Source: Panulirus ornatus
Lineage: Eukaryota; Arthropoda; Malacostraca; Decapoda; Palinuridae
Reading direction: 5' to 3'
Assembly: GCF_036320965.1 (NCBI RefSeq)
Contig: NC_092225.1
Coordinates: forward strand, 76,256,435 to 76,320,434
DNA length: 64,000 nt
Below are positions 1 to 11,811 of the stretch, one piece after another; the stretch's first letter is position 1; the number at the start of each line of letters is the position of its first letter. The notes beneath the pieces are model-generated. The model did not search any database. It had not been told where the DNA came from and saw nothing but the letters and a program-made list of their open reading frames with translations. The translations under genes and the position numbers were made by a program.

Positions 1-2
1 TG

Positions 3-41
3 TGGAAAGAAGCCAAACAAAACATTTCACAGATTCCTTTG
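3..41 (+). pseudogene. hAT transposase pseudogene, upstream piece
   Basis: These 39 bases read in frame as WKEAKQNISQIPL, which resembles the segment before the catalytic region in ZBED5/FAM200-like hAT transposases (typically K-I-x-x-I-P-L-S-N-N-T-V). The reading continues at 1,791 with SNN, so this is the left part of a transposase gene split by the family A LINE lying between. The match is short, and its main support is the continuity across the insertion. Confidence 0.5.
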
Positions 42-1790
42 TTATTTATCTATTTATTTCATTATACTTTGTCGCTGTCTCCCGCGTTAGCGAGGTTGTG
101 CAAGGAAACAGATGAAAAGATGGCCCAACCCACCCACCTACACATGTATATACATACACATCCACACACGCACATACACATATCTATACATCTCAACGTA
201 TACATATATATACACACACAGACATATACATATATACACATGTACATAATTCATACTGTCTGCCCTTATTCATTCCCATCGCCACCCCGCCACACATGAA
301 ATAACAACTCCCTTCCCCCCGCATGTGTGTGAGGTAGCGCTAGGAAGACAACAAAGGCCACATTCATTCACACCCAGTCTCTAGCTGTCATGTATAATGC
401 ACCGAAACCACAGCTCCCTTTCCACATCCAGGCCCCACAGAACTTTCCATGGTTTACCCCAGACGCTTCACATGCCCTGGTTCAATCCATTGACAGCATG
501 TTGACCCCAGTATACACATCGTTCCAATTCACTCTATTCCTTGCACGCCTTTCACCCTCCTGCATGTTCCGGCCCCAATCACTCAAAATCTTTTTCACTC
601 CATCATTCCACCTCCAATTTGGTCTCCCACTTCTCCTCGTTCCCTCCACCTGTGACACATATATCCTCTTTGTCAATCTTTCCTCATTCATTCTCTCCAT
701 GTGACCAAACCATTTCAAAACACCCTCTTCTGCTCTCTCAACCACAGTCTTTTTATTACCACACATCTCTCTTACCCTATTATTACTTACTCGATCAAAC
801 CACCTCACACCACGTATTGTCCTCAAACATCTCATTTCCAGCACATCCACCCTCCTCCACACATCTCTATCTATAGCCCACGCCTCGCAACCATACAACA
901 TTGTCAGAACCACTATTCCTTCAAACATACCCATTTTTGCTTTCCAAGATAACCTTCTCGACTTCCAAACATTCTTCAATGCTCCCAGAACTTTCACCCC
1001 CTCCCCAACCCTACAATTCACTTCCACTTCCATGGTTCCATCCACTGCCAAATCCACTCCCGGATATCTAAAACACTTCACTTCCTCCAGTTTTTCTCCA
1101 TTCAAACTTACCTCCCAAATGACTTGTCCCTCAACCCTACTGTACCTAATAACCTTACTCTTATTCACATTTACTCTCAGGTTTCTTCTTTCACACACTT
1201 TACCAAACTCAGTGACCAGCTTCTGCAGTTTCTCACCTGAATCAGCCACCAGCACTGTATCATCAGCAAACAATAACTGACTCACTTCCCAAGCTCTCTC
1301 ATCCACAACAGACTGCATACTTGCTCCTCTTTCCAAAACTCTTGCATTCACCTCCCTAACAACCCCATCCATAAACAGATTAAACAACCATGGAGGCATC
1401 ACGCACCCCTGCCGCAAACCAACATTCACTGAGAACCAATCACTTTCCTCTCTTCCTACACGTACACATGCCTTACATCCTCGATAAAAACTTTTCACTG
1501 CTTCTAACAACTTTGCCTCCCACACCATATATTCTTAATACCTTCCACAGAGCATCACTATCAACTCTATCATATGCCTTCTCCAGATCCATAAATGATA
1601 CATACAAATCCATTTGCTTTTCTAAGAATTTCTCACATACATTCTTCAAAGCAAACACCTGATCCACACATCCTCTACCACTTCTGAAACCACACTGCTC
1701 TTCCCCAATCTGATGCTCTGTACATGCCTTCACCCTCTCAATCAATACCCTAACATATAATTTCCCAGGAATACTCAACTTATACCTCTG
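42..1790 (-). mobile_element. Family A RTE-like LINE, 5'-truncated, long 3' UTR
   Basis: This minus-strand copy has its 3' end at the left. The tail (42-60) reads ATAAAT/GATA-type simple repeat on the minus strand, followed by the 3' UTR (61-481) and the RT half of the ORF (482-1,778). The 3' UTR holds both copies of the CTACCTCGC module (around 80-105 and 325-355). The 5' truncation falls in RT motif 1 (GISLLSIPGKLYG). The copy is inserted in a hAT transposase pseudogene. It belongs to the long-UTR subfamily (ILS, not ILC, near the C-terminus). Confidence 0.88.
482..1778 (-). pseudogene. Family A reverse transcriptase, C-terminal 430 residues, one frameshift
   Basis: The RT copies element RNA into DNA at a nicked target. 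From the N-terminal side the sequence shows GEEQCGFRSGRGCVDQ, the motif A region SFMDLEKAYD, motif B GLRQGCVMPPWLFN and the catalytic LLFADDT, then thumb and C-terminal sequence ending near GRPNWRW. An extra T near 1,511-1,514 shifts the frame between YGVGGK and the following LLEAVKSF, so the reading is in two frames. A lost G near 500 changes the final residues (VYTGVNMLSMD in place of VVYRG). Copies elsewhere in the window confirm both lesions. It is a fragment, not an expressed host gene. Confidence 0.85.
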
Positions 1791-3060
1791 TCAAATAATG
1801 TAATTCATAAGTGAATCAAGGACATGTCAGAGGTCATCCATAGGCAAGTGCTTGGGCAGATCTAGGGAAGTCCAGAAAAATAAGCTTGCAGTTGGATGAA
1901 ACAACACATACATCAAATTGCACTCAGTTTTTGTTTTTAATTCAATATATTCATGAGAGTGAAATAAGAAAGAATTCCTTTATTTTGTGAACCAAAAGCA
2001 TCAACAAAGGCAGGAGACATTATGGTCATGAGGGATAATTTATTTTTTATTTGACTGCCTTTCTTGTTTCCTTATCATATCCATATGTACTGATGGGTCC
2101 CCTGCTGTGTTAGAGAGTTAAGGCTTTACCACTTTTCATGCCTGATTGAAAGAAGTATCTTGTTAGCCAAATTGTCAGTCTCATCCATGCAAAGGCAGTT
2201 AATCATTGTGTTGATAGTGCTGCATGAAGAGATTAGGTCTAAATGCACTGTACTTCTTTTTCATTCACAAGTATGGCGGCTTTCCAGAGGAAAAGTTCTA
2301 ACAAGAGTTTTTGAACTTCATGAATAGATCAAGATATTCAGTCTCGAAAAAGGATCAAATTTGCCCTTAAAGTTTTACAGACCTAGAGTTTAGTTTCCTT
2401 GACATACAGTGCAAATGTGTTTGCTGTGCTGAACTCTCTGAACATCTCACTCCAAGGTAGAGTCATGTTCTTGTAGGTCGAAGAAAAGATTAAATCCTTT
2501 AAGAAGTTTGCTTTCTGGGAACAAAGAGTAAATTCTGACAACTTAGCTAGTTTTCTCTTTTTAATGCTGTCTTTTCTAATCCAGCATATGCATTGGGACC
2601 CAAAGTTCATGAGTGTTATTATACATCTGGAATTCCTGAAAATCATCTTTGATTGTTTTTTCCTAAATTATCTGGCAGATGACATTTCAGTAAGGAGCCC
2701 CCTTCCATGTGTATCTCAACAACATCAGTGATGGTGACCAAGCAAAATATAAGCTTCATGATTTACACAGTAACCAGAAACTTCAAGCTGATTTTGAATC
2801 AGATTAGCTCAGCTGATTCTGGTTGAAACTTGGAGAAGTAAATTGTGTCCTAATAATGTGAGCTTACAAAATTCCAATGCCATTTGTCACAACCTACCTT
2901 TGTGAATCAGGATTTTCTGCCCTTTTAACAAAGCAAAGAACAAACTGAAAGTCGCAAGTGAAATGCATGTGACTCTGTCAAAGATGTCACTCAGATTTGA
3001 ATTGGTGTTAGTTATGAATCAGCAAAAGCAACAACACTTAAGTACCTAGTGCGGAATAGT
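1791..3060 (+). pseudogene. hAT transposase pseudogene (ZBED5/FAM200-like), main piece
   Basis: Segments of a hAT transposase appear in order in shifting frames: SNNVIHK, then KDMSEVIHRQVLGQI (1,818-1,860), LQLDETTHTSNCTQF (about 1,890-1,935, with the first acidic catalytic position in DET), a region like CTDGAPA (2,075-2,110), LNSLNISLQGRV (2,430-2,465), KSFKKFAFWEQRVNSDN (2,495-2,545) and the C-terminal dimerisation motif TTYLCESGFSALL (2,895-2,935). Several stops and frameshifts (for example TGA near 1,812) show that it is dead. The family cuts and pastes DNA and has been domesticated repeatedly in animals, but this copy shows no sign of conservation. No terminal inverted repeats were found near it. 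Confidence 0.75.
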
Positions 3061-3074
3061 GCGTTTACATTTGA

Positions 3075-3680
3075 AATAAACCCTCTGCTCCATGCTAAGT
3101 TACTTACCAAAGCATCCACTCTATCACACTTTCTCCTCCATACTTCAGCTTTTCAGTCATAATCTTATCCACTCCAGATGCCTCTCCTACCTTCAGTTTC
3201 ATTATCACCCTTTTTACCTCCCTTCTTGTAATTGTTTCCTTCCATCCTCTATACCCATGCATGTAACAACTGCTGCATCACCTCCCACATTTGTTGGTTC
3301 TTCAGAATACTCTTTCCATCTTCATTTCACTTCCTCCTTTTGCCTCAGCAACTCCCCTTCCTTACCTCTCTCTGATATTTTCAATCTTACATCCACCTCT
3401 TTCCTTTTTCATCTCCTGCTAGTAGTTTCTCATTTTCCCTAAACTTTTCACTCAACTTTTTTCCTAAATCTTCTTATGCTCTTTCTTTGCTTCTCTCTAT
3501 TAACTTCTTTACATTCCATTCACACATCTTATATTCTTCCTTCCTCTTTGCTGAACTTACACTGGTTCATTCCTTTTGAGCAATATACCATTTCTATTTC
3601 TTCTCTTCCACAGCATTTTTAGCCTCATCCTTTCACCATGCATTTTCTCTTTTATTCTTATCCCTCACAGCCTTGAATCC
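3075..3680 (-). mobile_element. Old RTE-like LINE fragment, RT N-terminal region
   Basis: On the minus strand one can read ITRREVKRV and KLKVGEASGVD followed by KLKYGGE, the segment just before the RT fingers in RTE-type elements (family norm EVxKAIKKMKNGKAPGxDGI...LKYGGE). The linker upstream (about 3,300-3,600) is also recognisable as charged, helical sequence. Stops and frameshifts are frequent. It differs strongly from family A, so it is either a much older copy or a related family. Confidence 0.5.
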
Positions 3681-4947
3681 AACTACTAAGGCATATGACA
3701 GGGTGGATAGAGATGCTTTGTGGAAAGTCTTAAGAGTATAGTGTGAGAGGTAAGTTGCTAGAAGCAGTGAGAAGTTTTTATCAAGGGATGGCCAGTGTGA
3801 GAGTGATTGGTTCCCAGTGAAGGTCGATCTGTGGCAGGGGTGTGTGATATCCCCATGGTTATTTAATTTGTTTTTGGATGGGGTGGTTAGGGAGATAAAT
3901 GCTAGAGTCATGGAGAGGGGTGAGTATGCAGTCTGTTGGGGATGAGAGGGCCTGGGAGGGGAGTCAGTTGTTGTTTACCGATTATACAGCACTGGTGGCT
4001 GATTCGAGTGAGAAACTGCAGAAGCTGGTGACTGAGTTTGGAAGTGTGTGAAAGGAGAAAGTTGAGAGTAAATGTGAATAAGAGCAAGGTTATTAGGTAC
4101 AGTAGGGTTGAGGGTCAAGTCAATTGGGAGGTAAGTTTGAATGGAGAAAAACTGGAGGAAGTGAAGTGTTTTAGATATCTGGGAGTGGATCTGGCAGCGG
4201 ATGGAAACATGGAAGCGGAAGTGGATCATAGGGTGGGGGAGGGGGCGAAAATTCTGGGAGCCTTGAAGAATGTGTGGAAGTCGAGAACATTATCTCGGAA
4301 AGCAAAAATGGGTATGTTTGAAGGAATAGTGGTTCCAACAATGTTGTATGGTTGCGAGGCGTGGACTATGGATAGAGTTGTGCGCAGGAGGATGGATGTG
4401 CTGGAAGTGAGATATTTGAGGACAATGTGTGGTGTGAGGTGGTTTGATCGAGTAAGTAACGTAAGGGTAAGAGAGATGTGTGGAAATAAAAAGAGCGTGG
4501 TTGAGAGAGCAGAAGAGGGTGTTTTGAAATGGTTTGGGACACATGGAGAGAATGAGTGAGGAAAGATTGACCGAGAGGATATATGTGTCGGAGGTGGAGG
4601 GAACGAGGAGAAGAGGGAGACCAAATTGGAGGTGGAAAGATGGAGTGAAAAAGATTTTGTGTGATCGGGGCCTGAACATGCAGGAGGGTGAAAGGAGGGC
4701 AAGGAATAGAGTGAATTGGAGCGATGTGGTATACCGGGGTTGACGTGCTGTCAGTGGATTGAATCAAGGCATGTGAAGCGTCTGGGGTAAACCATGGAAA
4801 GCTGTGCAGGTATGTATATTTGCGTGTGTGGACGTATGTATATACATGTGTATGGGGGTGGGTTGGGCCATTTCTTTCGTCTGTTTCCTTGCGCTACCTC
4901 GCAAACGCGGGAGACAGCAACAAAGCAAAAAAAAAAAAAAAAAAAAA
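3681..4947 (+). mobile_element. Family A LINE 3' half, short 3' UTR, poly(A) tail
   Basis: The copy runs from FMDLEKAYDRV (about 3,690) through motif B (3,830-3,880), the catalytic region (3,970-4,010), the C-terminal domain and the short type of 3' UTR (4,744-4,925) to an A-run (4,926-4,947). Up to about 4,062 it is diverged; from 4,063 (AGTAAATGTGAATAAG) it is nearly identical to the youngest copies. This suggests a younger insertion or conversion event at that point. Confidence 0.8.
4038..4743 (+). pseudogene. Family A RT C-terminal domain, one frameshift
   Basis: This encodes the post-catalytic part of the family A RT: RKLRVNVNKSKVIRYS, CFRYLGVDLAADG, PTMLYGCEAW and MCGVRWFDRVS. An additional A near 4,540 (TTGGGACACATGG against TTGGGCACATGG) then shifts the frame, and HMERMSEERLTERIYV and GRPNWRWKDGVKKILC follow to the natural stop after VVYRG. 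It carries the ILC residue typical of short-UTR copies. No endonuclease or RT active site remains in frame. Confidence 0.8.
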
Positions 4948-5410
4948 TATGGAGAGAATTAGTAAGGAAAGGTTGACAAAGAGGATATATTTGTCAGAGT
5001 TGGAGGGAACAAGGTGAAGCAGGAGACCACATTGGAGGTGGAAGGATGAAGTGAAAAAGATTTTGAGTGACTGGAGCCTGAACATGCAAGAGAATGAGAG
5101 GCGTGCAAGGAATAGAGTGAATTGGAATGATGTGGTATACTGTGGTCGACATGCTGTCAGTGGCCTGAACCATGGTATGTGAAACGTCTGGAGCACACCA
5201 TAGAAAGGTCTGTGGGGCCTCGATGATAGCTAGAGACTGAGGGTGAATGAATATGGCCCTTTTTATATCTTTTCCTGGCACTACCTCGTTAACACAGGGA
5301 GTGGCAATGCTGTTTCCTGTGAGGCAAGGTGGTGCCAGAAATGGATGAAGGCAAGCGAGTATGAATATGTACTGAGGAATGAGCGTCAGGTTCTCATTCA
5401 TGTTTGGTGA
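4948..5410 (+). mobile_element. Old family A LINE 3' end fragment
   Basis: It starts directly after the A-run at 4,947 with the segment for MERISKERLTKRIYLS and ends in a degraded long-type 3' UTR with a CTACCTCG module at about 5,281-5,289. It is clearly older than the copy to its left. The left copy may have inserted into it with loss of the part between, or this may be an independent fragment. Confidence 0.7.
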
Positions 5411-5541
5411 CTTGGTGTACCTTTGCAAGTATTAGACATGACTGACTTAAATGTGTGTCAAGTATATGTGGAGATATTATTTGCACCCATTTTACTTTTG
5501 TATGTACTGTTATTCCTCATTATTTCCCAGTTTCATTTGCC

Positions 5542-6242
<701 letters not shown>

Positions 6243-8683
6243 CACTGGGGTAGGGGTACAGGAGAAAGAATTCCACCTCCATAATCTGTGTGTGCCATAG
6301 AAAGTGACCTAAGGAGACAGAGTGGGGGGCTAGAAACCCCCCTACTTTTATTTCAGTTAATTAAAGATGGAACAGAGGGAGCAAGCAAGGAGTACTCATC
6401 CTCCTCGAAGGCACAGTCACGGGTGTCTGAATATGTTTGGATGTAACCAAGATGAGAAAAGAGGAGAGATGGGTAGTATGTTTGAGGAAAGAAACCCGGA
6501 TGTTCTGGCTGAGTGAAACAGATCTCTAGGGTAAAGGGTAAGAATGGTTTGGAAATGTATTGATGAGGACAAGAGCTAAGGAAGGAGTAGCATTACTCCA
6601 GAAGCATGAGGTGTGGGAGTGTGTGATAGAGTGTAAGGAAGTAAATTCTAGATTGATGTGGGTGAAAATGAACATCGATGGCAAGCCATGAGTGATCATT
6701 AGTGCTTTCGCATCTGGCCATGAGAAGAAAAATCATGAGAGGCAAGTGTTTTGGGAGCAGATGAGTGAGTGTGTTAGCTGTTTTGATGTAAGAGACTGGG
6801 TGCCAGTGATGGATGATCTAAATGTGAAGGTGAATAATGTGGCATTTGAGGTTATAACTGGGGGGCATGGGGTATTCAGTATTATGAATGGAAGTGACGA
6901 ACAACTTGTGGAGGTGGGTGCTGAAAGAGGATTGGTGACTGGGAATATCTGGTTTAAAAAGAGGCTTGTATAAGAGAGACTTTTGGATGTAAATGTGCTG
7001 AGAGGCAACTGATAGGATGCATGATTGCTCTCTTGTGAAGGCAATGGTGAAGATTTGTAGAGGTTTTCAGAAAAAGGAAGCCATGTTGGTGTGTAAAGAG
7101 TGGTGAGAGAAGCTGAGCTTGGAATCGAGACTTATGTGAAGAAATACCAGGAGAGATTGAATGTTGAATGGCAAAAGTTGAGAGTAAATGAACCAAGAGG
7201 AGTGTGTCTGGAATGAAAGGTATTCAGGGAAGCAGTGCTGGCATATGCAAAAGGTTGGAGTTTGGCAGATTAGAAAGGGTAGTGAGTGGTGGGAAAAAGA
7301 AGTAAAGTTAAAAAAAGTTGCTAATGAAAGAGAAAAGAGAGGCATTTGGACAGTATTTACAGGAAAGGAGTGCAAATGATTGGGAGATGTATAAGAAAAA
7401 GTGGTAGCAGTTCCAAAGGAAGGTGTAGGGCTTGAAAAAGAGGGCAAATGAAAGTTGGAGTGAGTGAGTATCAGTAAACCATAGGGAGAGTAAGATGTTT
7501 TGGAAGGAAGTTAGTGATGTGCAAAAACAGGACAACAAATAGGAACATCAGTGAAATGGGCAAAAGAGGAAGTGGTAATGAGTAATGATGAAGTGAGGAG
7601 ATGGAGTGAGCATTTTCAAGGACTGTTGAATGTGTTTGACAATTGGTCAGCAGATATGTGGTGTTTGGGTTTGGGAGGTAAGCAATATGAGAGTAGTTTG
7701 GTGAAGAGAGAAGAAAGCCTTATGTACGATGAAATGTGGCAAGGCAACTGGATTGGAAGGTATTACAATTGAATTTACTAAGAAAGGGAGTGACTGTGTC
7801 GCTAATTGGTTGGGAAGGATTTTTACTGTTCGTATGGATCATGGTGAGATACCTAAAGATTGGCAGAATGCATGTATATTGCCACTGTATAAAGGCAAGG
7901 AGAATAAAGGTGAGTGTTCAAACTACAGAGGTGTAAGTTTGCAAACTACAGAGGTGTAAGTTTGTGGAGTGTACCTGAGATATTGTATGGGAGGGTGTTG
8001 ATTAAGAGGGTGAAGGCATGTACACAGCATCAGATTGGGGAGCAGCAGCATTGTTTCAGAAGTGATAGATGATGTGTGGATCAGGTGTTTGCTTTAAAGA
8101 AATGGATGAATATGCATGTGGCATTTATGGATCTTGAGAAAGCATTTGATAGTGTTGATAGAGATGCCTCGTGGAAGTTCTTAAGAATATCTGGTGTGGG
8201 AGGAAAGCTGCTAAAAGCAGTGAGATTTTTATGTATGGTGTGAGACTTCTGTATGAGTAGGAAGAAAGGAGGGTGAATAGTTTCAAGGGAAGGTTGGTCA
8301 TTGGCAAGGGTGTGTGATGTCACCACGGTTGTCTAATTTGTTTGTGGATGGGGGATGAGGGAGGTAAATGCAAGAGTCTTGCTGAGAGGGGTGAGTATGC
8401 AGTCTGTGGGGATGAAAGTGCCTGGAAAGTGAGTCAATTGTTTGCTGGTATACATCAATGGTGGCAGATTCGAGGGAGAAACTGCAGAAGTTGGTTAATG
8501 GGTTTCGAAGAGTGTGTGAAAGGAGGAAATTGAGAGTAAATGCGAATAAAGGAAGAGATTAGTTAGGGTGTGAGTTTGAATAGAGAAAACTTGGAGGAAG
8601 TGAAGTACTTTAGGTACGTGAAAGTGGACTTGGCAGTGAATGGGACCATGGAAGCAGTCATGAATAGGCTGAGTGGCACCTAG
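6243..8683 (+). mobile_element. Old family A LINE with 5' leader, truncated in RT
   Basis: This is one of two copies that retain the 5' end. The leader (6,243-6,415) begins CTGGGGTAGGGG and contains the hairpin GTGGGGGG...CCCCCCTAC (about 6,325-6,347), then GGAACAGAGG. The endonuclease follows (MFEERNPDVLA near 6,480, SAFASGHEKKNHERQ near 6,705), then the linker (7,200-7,560) and the RT (GIYNCIY-like degraded fingers, GVSLQTTEV near 7,930, the motif A region near 8,130). It ends in the C-terminal domain at NGTMEAV (8,640-8,670). Many stops and shifts are present. The next copy begins immediately. Confidence 0.8.
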
Positions 8684-10445
8684 TGGGATGTCTGATCATT
8701 AGCTTAAGGAGGGAAGCGTGAAGATGTATAGAGGCTTTAAAAAAGAATGGAGACAGTGTTGGGGAGAAAAGAGTGGTGAGAGTAAGTGAGTTTGGAAAGG
8801 AGACTTGCATGAAGAAATACCAGGAGAGATTGAGTGTAGAATGGTATGAGATGAGAGAACATGAAATGAGGGGAGTGTTTGAGGATTGGGAAGTATTTAG
8901 GGAAGTAGTGATGACATGCGAAAGAGATGCACGTGGCTTGTGAAAGGTGGGAGGCGGGCAGATTAGAAAGGGTAGCGAGTGGTGGGATGAAGAAGCAAAG
9001 TTGCTCGTAAAAGGGAGAAGAAGGGCATTTGGGAGGTACTAACAAGGGAGGAGTGCAAATGATTGGGAGATATATAAGAGAAAGCAGCAGGACAAGAGGA
9101 AGGTGCAGGGGTTGAAAAAAAGGGCAAATGAGAGTTGTGAGAGAGTATCATTAAACTTTAGAGAGAATAAAAAGATGTTTTGAAAGGAGGTAAATAATGT
9201 ATGAAAGATAAGAGAGCAAATAGGAACATCGGTAAAGTGAGCAAAAGGGGAACTGATAACAGGTAGTGATGGAGTGAGGAGGTGGAGTGAATATTTTGAA
9301 GATCTGCTGAATGTTTTTGATGATAGAGTGGCAGATTTAGGGTGTTTAGGTTGGCTGGTATGCAAAGTGAGAGAGTCATGGAGGAGTGGATGGTATTGCA
9401 GTTGAATTTATTAAGAAGGGGTGACTGTGTTTTTGATTGGGAAGGATATTTACTATATGTATGGATCATAGTAAAGTGCCTGAGGATTAGCAGAATGCAT
9501 GTATATTGCCGTTTTATTAAATACAGGCAAAGGGGATAAGGGTGAGTGTTCAAACTAGAGAGGCATATGTTTGTGTAGCATACCTGGTAAATTGTATGAG
9601 ACAGTATTGATTAAGAGGATGAAGGCATGAGGAGGAGCAGTGTGGTTTCAGAAGTGGTTGAGGATGTGTGGATCAGGTGTTTGCTTTGTAAAATGTGCTT
9701 AAAAAATACTTAGTAAAATAGATGGATTTCTATGTGGCATTTCTGGATCTGGAGAGTGCATAAAATAGGGTTGCTAGGGATGCTTTGTGGAAGGTCTTAA
9801 GAATATGTGGTGTGGGAGGTAAGCTGCAAGAAGCAGTGAGAAGTTTTATGAAGGGTGCAAGGCATGTGTACGAGTAGGAAGACTGGAGGGTGAATGGTTC
9901 CTAGTGAAGGTTGGTCTGCGGCAGATGTATGTGATGTTTCTTTGGTTATTTAATTTGTTTATGGATGGGGTGGTGAGAGAAGTCAATGTATCAGTCTTGC
10001 AGAGTGGGGAGAGAATGCAGTCTGTTGGGGATGAGAGGGCCTGGGAAGTGAGCCAGGTGTGGTTCACTGATTTTATAGGAATGGTACCTGATATGAGTGA
10101 GAAACTGCAGAATTTGGTGACTGAGTTTGGAAGAGTGTTTGAAAGGAGAAAATTGAGAGTAAATGTAATTAAAAGCAAGGTTATTAGGTTCAGTAAGGTT
10201 TAGGGATGTAAGTTTGATTGGAGAGAAAAATAAGAGGAAAGGAAGTGTTTTAGATTTCTAGGAGTGGACTTGGCAGCGAAGGGAACCATGGAAGCAGAAG
10301 TGAGTCATAGAGTAGGGGAGAGGACAAAGGTTCTGGGAGCGATGAAGAATGTGTGGAAAGAGAGAACATTATATCGAAGAGCAAAAATGGGTATGTTTGA
10401 AGGGATAGTAGCTCCAACAATATTATATGGTTGCAAGACATGGGC
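8684..10445 (+). mobile_element. Old family A LINE, endonuclease end to RT C-terminal domain
   Basis: It starts in the last endonuclease motif (degraded GGMSDHYLV, about 8,690-8,710), continues through the linker and RT (LFMDGVVREVNVSVLQ near 9,955-10,000; VNVIKSKVIRFSKV near 10,165-10,200) and stops at YGCKTWA (about 10,440), where a minus-strand copy abuts. It is head-to-tail with the preceding copy. Stops and frameshifts occur throughout, and the FADD motif is lost (FTDF near 10,065-10,075). Confidence 0.78.
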
Positions 10446-11595
10446 CTTCATCCATTCCTGTTGCCAACTCGCTACACATAAAATAGTATCCCCCCTTGCA
10501 TGTGCTAGGAAAAGATAAAAAAGGCCACATTTGTTCACACTCAGTATCCAGCTGTCATGTTAAATGCACTAAAACCACAGCTCCCTTTCCAAATCCATGC
10601 CCCACAAAACTTTCCATGCTTTACCCCAGACACTTCACATGCCCTGATTCAATCCATTGGCAGCACGTCGACCCAGGTATACCACATCGATCCAATTCTC
10701 TCTATTCCTTGCCCGCCTTTCACCCTCCTGCATGTTCAGGCCCCAATCACTCAAAATCTTTTTCACTCCATCTTTCCACCTCCAATTTGGTCTCCCACTT
10801 CTCCTCGTTCCCTCCACCTCCATCACATATATCCTCTTGGTCAATCTTTCCTCACTCATTCTCTCCATGTGACCAAACCATTTCAAAACACCCTCTTCTG
10901 CTCTCTCAACCATGCTCTTTTTATTTCCACACATCTCTCTTACCCTTACGTTACTTACTCGATCAAACCACCTCACACCACACATTGTCCTCAAACATCT
11001 CATTTCCAGCACATCCATCCTCCTGCGCACAACTCTATCCATAGCCCACGCCTCGCAACCATACAACATTGTTGGAACCACTATTCCTTCAAACATACCC
11101 ATTTTTGCTTTCCGAGATAATGTTCTCGACTTCCACACATTCTTCAAGGCTCCCAGGATTTTCGCCCCCTGCCCCACCCTATGACCCACTTCCGCTTCCA
11201 TGGTTCCATCCGCTGCCAGATCCACTCCCAGATATCTAAAACACTTTACTTCCTCCAGTTTTTCTCCATTCAAACTTACCTCCCAATTGACTTGACCCTC
11301 AACCCTACTGTACCTAATTACCTTGCTCTTATTCACATTTACTCTTAACTTTCTTCTTTCACACACTTTACCAAACTCAGTCACCAGCTTCTGCAGTTTC
11401 TCACATGAATCAGCCACCAGCGCTGTATCATCAGCGAACAACAACTGACTCACTTCCCAAGCTCTCTCATCCCCAACAGACTTCATCCTTGCCCCTCTTT
11501 CCAAAACTCTTGCATTTACCTCCCTAACAACCCCATCCATAAACAAATTAAACAACCATGGAGACATCACGCACCCCTGCCGCAAACCTACATTC
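10446..11595 (-). mobile_element. Family A LINE 3' half, lacking its tail
   Basis: This minus-strand copy has its 3' side at the left. It retains only the inner part of the long 3' UTR (10,446-10,635, including the upstream CTACCTCGC-like module, degraded) and lacks the terminal module and tail. The 5' truncation is at the NVGLRQGC codons (11,580-11,595). The ORF part is well preserved. Confidence 0.82.
10635..11591 (-). pseudogene. Family A RT, motif B to C-terminus, open
   Basis: It reads without interruption from NVGLRQGCVMSPWLFNLFMD through the catalytic LLFADDTALVADS and the C-terminal domain. The usual stop after VVYRG is mutated, so the frame runs on through 12 further residues (GRRAANGLNQGM). 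The palm subdomain before motif B, including the motif A aspartate, is missing, so the protein could not be active. It carries ILS, the long-UTR subfamily marker. Confidence 0.8.
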
Positions 11596-11744
11596 TGGGG
11601 TAAACCATGGAAAGCTGTGTAGGTATGTATATTTGCGTGTGTGGACGTATGTATATACATGTTGTATGCGGGTGGGTTGGACCATTTCTTTCGTCTGTTT
11701 CCTTGCGCTACCTCACAAACGCGGGAGACAGCGACAAAGCAAAA

Positions 11745-11752
<8 letters not shown>
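11596..11752 (+). mobile_element. Family A 3' UTR fragment (short type) with A-tail
   Basis: It starts at TGGGGTAAACCATGG, crosses the short-UTR junction (GCTGTG|TAGGTATG) and carries one CTACCTC module (about 11,708-11,714). It ends in GACAAAGC plus an A-run that merges into (TA)n at 11,753. It is only about 150 bp, an extremely 5'-truncated copy. Confidence 0.8.

Positions 11753-11808
<56 letters not shown>
11753..11808. repeat. (TA)n tract
   Basis: This uninterrupted 56-bp tract is bordered on the left by a family A tail and on the right by the truncated 5' end of another family A copy. Confidence 0.97.
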
Positions 11809-11811
<3 letters not shown>

